NCBI GenBank assembly: GCA_028565715.1
Contig: JAOXYC010230237.1
Location: forward strand, 1 to 10,646
Direction of reading: 5' to 3'
From: Phoronis pallida
Lineage: Eukaryota > Phoronida > Phoronidae
DNA: 10,646 nucleotides
Shown here piece by piece: positions 6,857 through 10,646 of this stretch (position 1 is its first letter; each line of letters starts with the position of its first letter). The position numbers and the translations under genes were made by a program. Below the pieces are notes generated by a model. That model was not told where the DNA came from. It did not search any database and saw only the letters and a list, made by a program, of their open reading frames with translations.

Positions 6857-6925
6857 CGCGAACAATGGAACTTTTTGTTAAGTCCATTGTTTGCGACGTT
6901 GGAGATTTTTGTTAAGTCCATTGTT
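6857..6925. repeat. Local direct and inverted repeats around AACAATGGA / TCCATTGTT
   Basis: TTTTTGTTAAGTCCATTGTT is present twice in direct orientation, at 6872-6891 and 6906-6925. The first copy also pairs with CGCGAACAATGGA at 6857-6869 (right arm 6883-6895, 12 of 13 complementary) to form a hairpin. The result is three copies of one motif within 70 bp. It may be a terminal portion of a small mobile element or a slippage product. Confidence 0.75.
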
Positions 6926-7262
6926 CCCGACAATAATACAAAAATATTTGATAGCCTGCGTTATGTTCAGCATACGGGACGGCATTATTTCAATAATACA
7001 AAATAAAACGTATCCGCCAACGCGTCCACTAAAGTGCTGTGTTTGCCTCTGGCTAATGATGTCTTTACTGGTGGTCAAAAGGTGGCGTACTGAACTGTTG
7101 TATCTAGAATCTCCTCACAGGACCAAAATAGTATGATAAACCATAGATACATATTATAAATCTTAACTAGAAGACGCTGATTAAATAGCAGGAATTTTTC
7201 GATAGAAGCATTAATGTAACTGTCTCAAGACATATGCTTCGCCTCTACAGTCAAATTAAACA
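6926..7262. other. No supported gene
   Basis: Overlapping open frames exist on both strands (to about 80 codons), but neither shows a recognised domain and the plus frame has no ATG at its 5' end. A short GAAGCAT/ATGCTTC inverted pair lies near 7206-7240. Confidence 0.5.
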
Positions 7263-7305
7263 ATAAAAACGATACAAACGACGAATTTTATTGTATCGTT
7301 TTTAT
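7263..7305. repeat. Perfect 15-bp inverted repeat (hairpin), loop of 13
   Basis: ATAAAAACGATACAA (7263-7277) and TTGTATCGTTTTTAT (7291-7305) are exact reverse complements. The location is far from any gene signal. It is probably a remnant of a foldback or MITE-type element; no flanking target duplication was established. Confidence 0.85.
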
Positions 7306-10300
7306 CTAGTTATATCATGCTTCCGGCAACGGCTTTGCTGCTTTTAATCGTTTAAACTTTTAACCTTTCCTTCTTTTATACCAGCGTACATTCTGCTTCC
7401 AGTATAGTATGGAATGCAATCAAAAAAGGAAAGACTTCAAAAGAGAAGGTTCTGGAGAAAAATTATCTCCTTTAGATCTGAAAAATTGGTCATAAAGAAC
7501 TGTGGCTTGGAGTCGGATTTATTCAATTATTGAAACGTTGTTGTTGATCCCATGATGTCCGGACGGTCTCTTTTCCCTACGCAAGAACTTGATATCGCTA
7601 AGTATATGTTGATTACGTCACTCCGCTAAAACACGGTCTCCTACCGCATTTGGCAAAAACCGCCGAAGACCTCCTGTGATTGTTTCAGTCTGTAGTTTTC
7701 GGTGAACGACGGACTGAGTTCAATCGGAATTTCTGGTTCAATCTACACAACCCCCTACTGTGTCAGGTGAAGCGAGACAGGTGTCCGACACTTAATGTCA
7801 GACAGGTATTCCAGGTCAGGTTTGTTGATTAAACACTCAAAAACATTGACCACAATCCCAGGTACGCTGATGACGAGGTCAGGTGTTTTGTTTGGGGTAA
7901 ATCTAAGCTACGTAGTGACGAAAACTAGACATTCCGATAAACTAATATCCACATGTTTTGGAGAATGATAATGAAAACAAAATATTTAGATATTATAATA
8001 AAAAAATAACTTCCTCGTTCTCATAATTCAAATAGGCTTTTTTGATTTTATTCGTTTTTACACTGTTAAAATAGCTTAAAGACTCTTCATTGAACGCACT
8101 GATGATAGAAACTTGGTCCTGATGATGATTTATTTTTAACTATCATTGTCATGGTAACAAAATAATGATCCGGCCAACTCAGTCTAGTTATCAAACTCAG
8201 TTGTGACACAATATTGACGCCTTTACTTGACGTTTCGGCTACACCGTTTTGACAACTCCTAGATTATGACGCTTTAATGACATTTGTTCCTGCAATCACA
8301 AGATCATGTAAAACATTTGACCACATTCCGATTCAGGTCATATTCAACCTGGGGGCTCACATTATTGATCATATCAATATACTATTTGAATTATGATAGA
8401 TGATGGTGATAAAGATAAAACTGATAATTATGTTAATGCAAAATATTTACACTTGGGTGAATACCTTTTGTTGAAGAGAAAATATTTATCATTTTTATGT
8501 CTTCTTCACTGTGAAACATTTTTCTACCCGACGTGGTTTTACATTAATTTCGACCATTGACCACAAATCGACCGTCATTTAGCCAGGTAAACTCAACATG
8601 AAAGGACACAACGTAATTAAGCATGAATTGGGCCTAGATTTGCACGTATTCCACTGGTCAGAGCACTCTGGTAAGGCAATCTCATGAAACTAAAAAGGAA
8701 CAATTCATAGTGTTATATGGTAAATTTAAGTAAAAAATGAAAAAATTTCCACTACTCGAAAGATGTTTTTGTTGATATATAATACTCCGAGGAAGATCAA
8801 CAGGGTAAAAATGAATTTTATTAATAGATAAAAGATATCGCTACTTTGGAGCTGCATGTAATATGTTCAATAAAAAGATTTTAAAAAATGCTTCACAATG
8901 TTTGTATTAGATTAGTGACGAAAACTCTAGCAATGTGTCATTAGGAAAATACAGGAGAATCTTTTTTTTGGCTGTACGATGACACACGCATCTCTGGAGG
9001 CAATTAAAATAACATTAATCGGATTCAACATGCACCGAGGGCGTTTCATTTAAACTGCCAAAAGTCCAACATCACAGTATAAACATATAATTTAATGCAA
9101 ATGGAGGTAATATCTGTCTTTTGGAAGTGTCATTCTGTTGCTCTGTAATTACAGGAGTCAGAACGCTGTGGCGACGTAGTGGGCGTGATTGCACTGGGTC
9201 AGGACAACGTATTCAAATTACTGTAACTGTCACTGCGTACTCATTTAGAAAAAAATGTTTCAAATCTGTGCGTGATAGTACAGTTCGAAAAAGCCGTTTA
9301 GCTTTGAATCGAGCAAAACAAAATCTAAAAAAAAGTATTTTGACACAATTTGACCAAAAATACCGTTGCATAAAATCTCTTTCTTTTGGCTCTAGTGATA
9401 CATCTCATTGTTCAACCAGAAAGGGTTTTCGTCATTATTTCAAAAAACAGTCCATGTTATGTCGTTAAAAACCTCGTAGGGACAGTAGCTTGAAAATCTT
9501 CTTAAGGCAGGGAAGAAATTTAGTTTTGGTGCTTTAAATGTCAACAACAATTTCTGCTAGTGCACGATCGAGCATATTTCACGGATAATACAAAAATAAA
9601 AACAAAATCAATGTTTTCATTTAGCAGGCGCGCCACCAAAACACTCTAATGTACGTCAAATAGCTTTCAAATTTAAATGTTACGTTTAGTCGTTGAGTTT
9701 TCATAGAAAACAAATCTGTCCCCTGCGTGTATGTATATTTAATAAATGCGCGTGAAAGCCGTCTTTATTTAATATATTAGACCCGATGTTGTTTGAAGGT
9801 GTCAGAAACCCTTCAACTAAGCGTTAAGGTGTTAGGTTACATCTTATTGATGGTGGGTATTAGAAAACATTTTTGTACCGTATTTTTAATATCAAGTCAC
9901 AGGAAATGCCGTAGACAGCTACGAGTGCAGCAGACTCCGATCTGACTTCTATGCATTATCAAAAAGTTATTCCCGCTGAGCAACGGTAAGACAATTGGCT
10001 GTTCTATTTTATCGACATTGAAATGTCGTTTATAATTTAAGTCCGTTATTTTGTTTCATTTGGCAACAGATTTTTGAGGACTTGTCAATGTACTGCTTGG
10101 ATTTGCATTGTTCTTTTCAAAAGAAACTACATGTATGGTTCAATCTAATCGTATTCGAATGCGTGTAGCTATGAACACGGGAGATACCTTGGAGTTTAGA
10201 CTTACAGACACTGTATCATTTTTTTCAATGGTAAAAAAGTAACAAAATCCTTTCGTTTAGTCCACCCAACGGTACTTTGCAAATACAGTGCTGACTGCAA

Positions 10301-10646
10301 CTTGAGCTACTCGAATGTTTTGACAGCGCAAATAGAATGCATCGACAGGGAACTAAATCCGCACTTTAATCGAAACCTGAATAATCTTAATAAAAGGCAA
10401 TTTACTAAATTATTATGAATTATTCCGGTTGCCAAAACTCTGCCAATGCGGTAATACAAATATCAACACATCGTCGCGGAATTCCTCAAGGCAATAAACC
10501 GACATGTCAATGGTGTGTCACTGTCGTTGTTATTCTAAAGGCAAACACCACTTAAAAGTAGGTGTAAAATTTTCCTTTCAGTTGAATTATGTAAGGTATG
10601 ATATTGGATCTATTAGTTTATTACCTGCCAATAATGCTATTAGCAC
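7306..10646. other. AT-rich intergenic or intronic DNA, no supported gene
   Basis: The stretch is dominated by A/T runs and short frames. The longest frame (9121-9468, plus) starts with TTG, is Lys/Arg/Ser-rich and matches no family I know. A 72-codon frame without ATG (about 10200-10418, plus) is likewise unrecognised. A related AAACATT(T)GACCACA word recurs at about 7841 and 8311, with a poorer copy near 8555. No tRNA, rRNA, SINE promoter boxes or transposase motifs were seen. Confidence 0.55.

Noticed and set aside
6891-7136. Plus-strand frame with PTRPLKCCVC, fleetingly like the Cys-rich C-terminal finger of piggyBac-type transposases
   Set aside because: The remaining Cys/His pairs and the upstream catalytic domain are missing, and the overlapping minus frame is equally open.
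9155-9226. Possible short exon after TCTGTAATTACAG, reading ESERCGDVVGVIALGQDNVF before a stop
   Set aside because: The acceptor is fair and the reading is protein-like, but only about 23 codons long with no partner exon or family match.
9121-9468. 115-codon plus-strand frame
   Set aside because: It begins with TTG, is biased to Lys/Arg/Ser in AT-rich DNA, and shows no recognisable domain; probably chance.
10200-10420. 72-codon plus-strand frame without ATG
   Set aside because: Length is within chance for 10 kb in six frames; no family likeness and no clear splice sites.

Overview
The window looks like animal nuclear DNA, AT-rich and mostly non-coding. Its one convincing gene is split by short GT-AG introns and carries extracellular animal modules: three MAM domains, a mucin-like Thr/Pro tandem repeat and a probable GPI-anchor tail. 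The frequent ACATGTAC-type words and general texture fit a marine invertebrate, perhaps a lophotrochozoan such as a mollusc. That placement is an impression, not a proof. Nothing suggests a prokaryote or virus.

The gene runs leftward on the minus strand from about 6320 to 2166. I reconstruct seven coding exons: 6320-6242 (signal peptide), 6037-5870, 5553-5062, 4853-4448, 4254-4121, 3679-2640 and 2306-2166. Reading phases match at all six junctions, every intron is GT-AG, and the spliced reading frame is 820 codons including the stop (819 aa from the first in-frame ATG). The order is signal peptide, MAM1 (about residues 38-186), MAM2 (201-370), MAM3 (389-543), a Thr/Pro/Lys-rich mucin stalk with twelve 14-residue repeats (575-742), and a C-terminal Ser-Gly-Gly plus hydrophobic tail that reads as a GPI-attachment signal. 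The predicted product is a heavily glycosylated, probably membrane-anchored surface or secreted adhesion-type protein. It resembles the MAM-plus-mucin N-terminal half of zonadhesin, but no von Willebrand D domains are present.

Left flank (1-2165): the 3' side of the gene, with two candidate minus-strand poly(A) signals (1847-1852, 1726-1731), a perfect 14-bp hairpin (1664-1697), an inverted-repeat cluster (about 548-716), and a GC-richer patch (783-991) that might be a degraded or mis-framed plus-strand terminal exon.

Right flank (6366-10646): over 4 kb of AT-rich DNA upstream of the gene with no recognisable gene. It holds a repeat/hairpin cluster (6857-6925) and a perfect 15-bp hairpin (7263-7305), probably remnants of small mobile elements. 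No tRNA, rRNA, CRISPR array or intact transposon was recognised.
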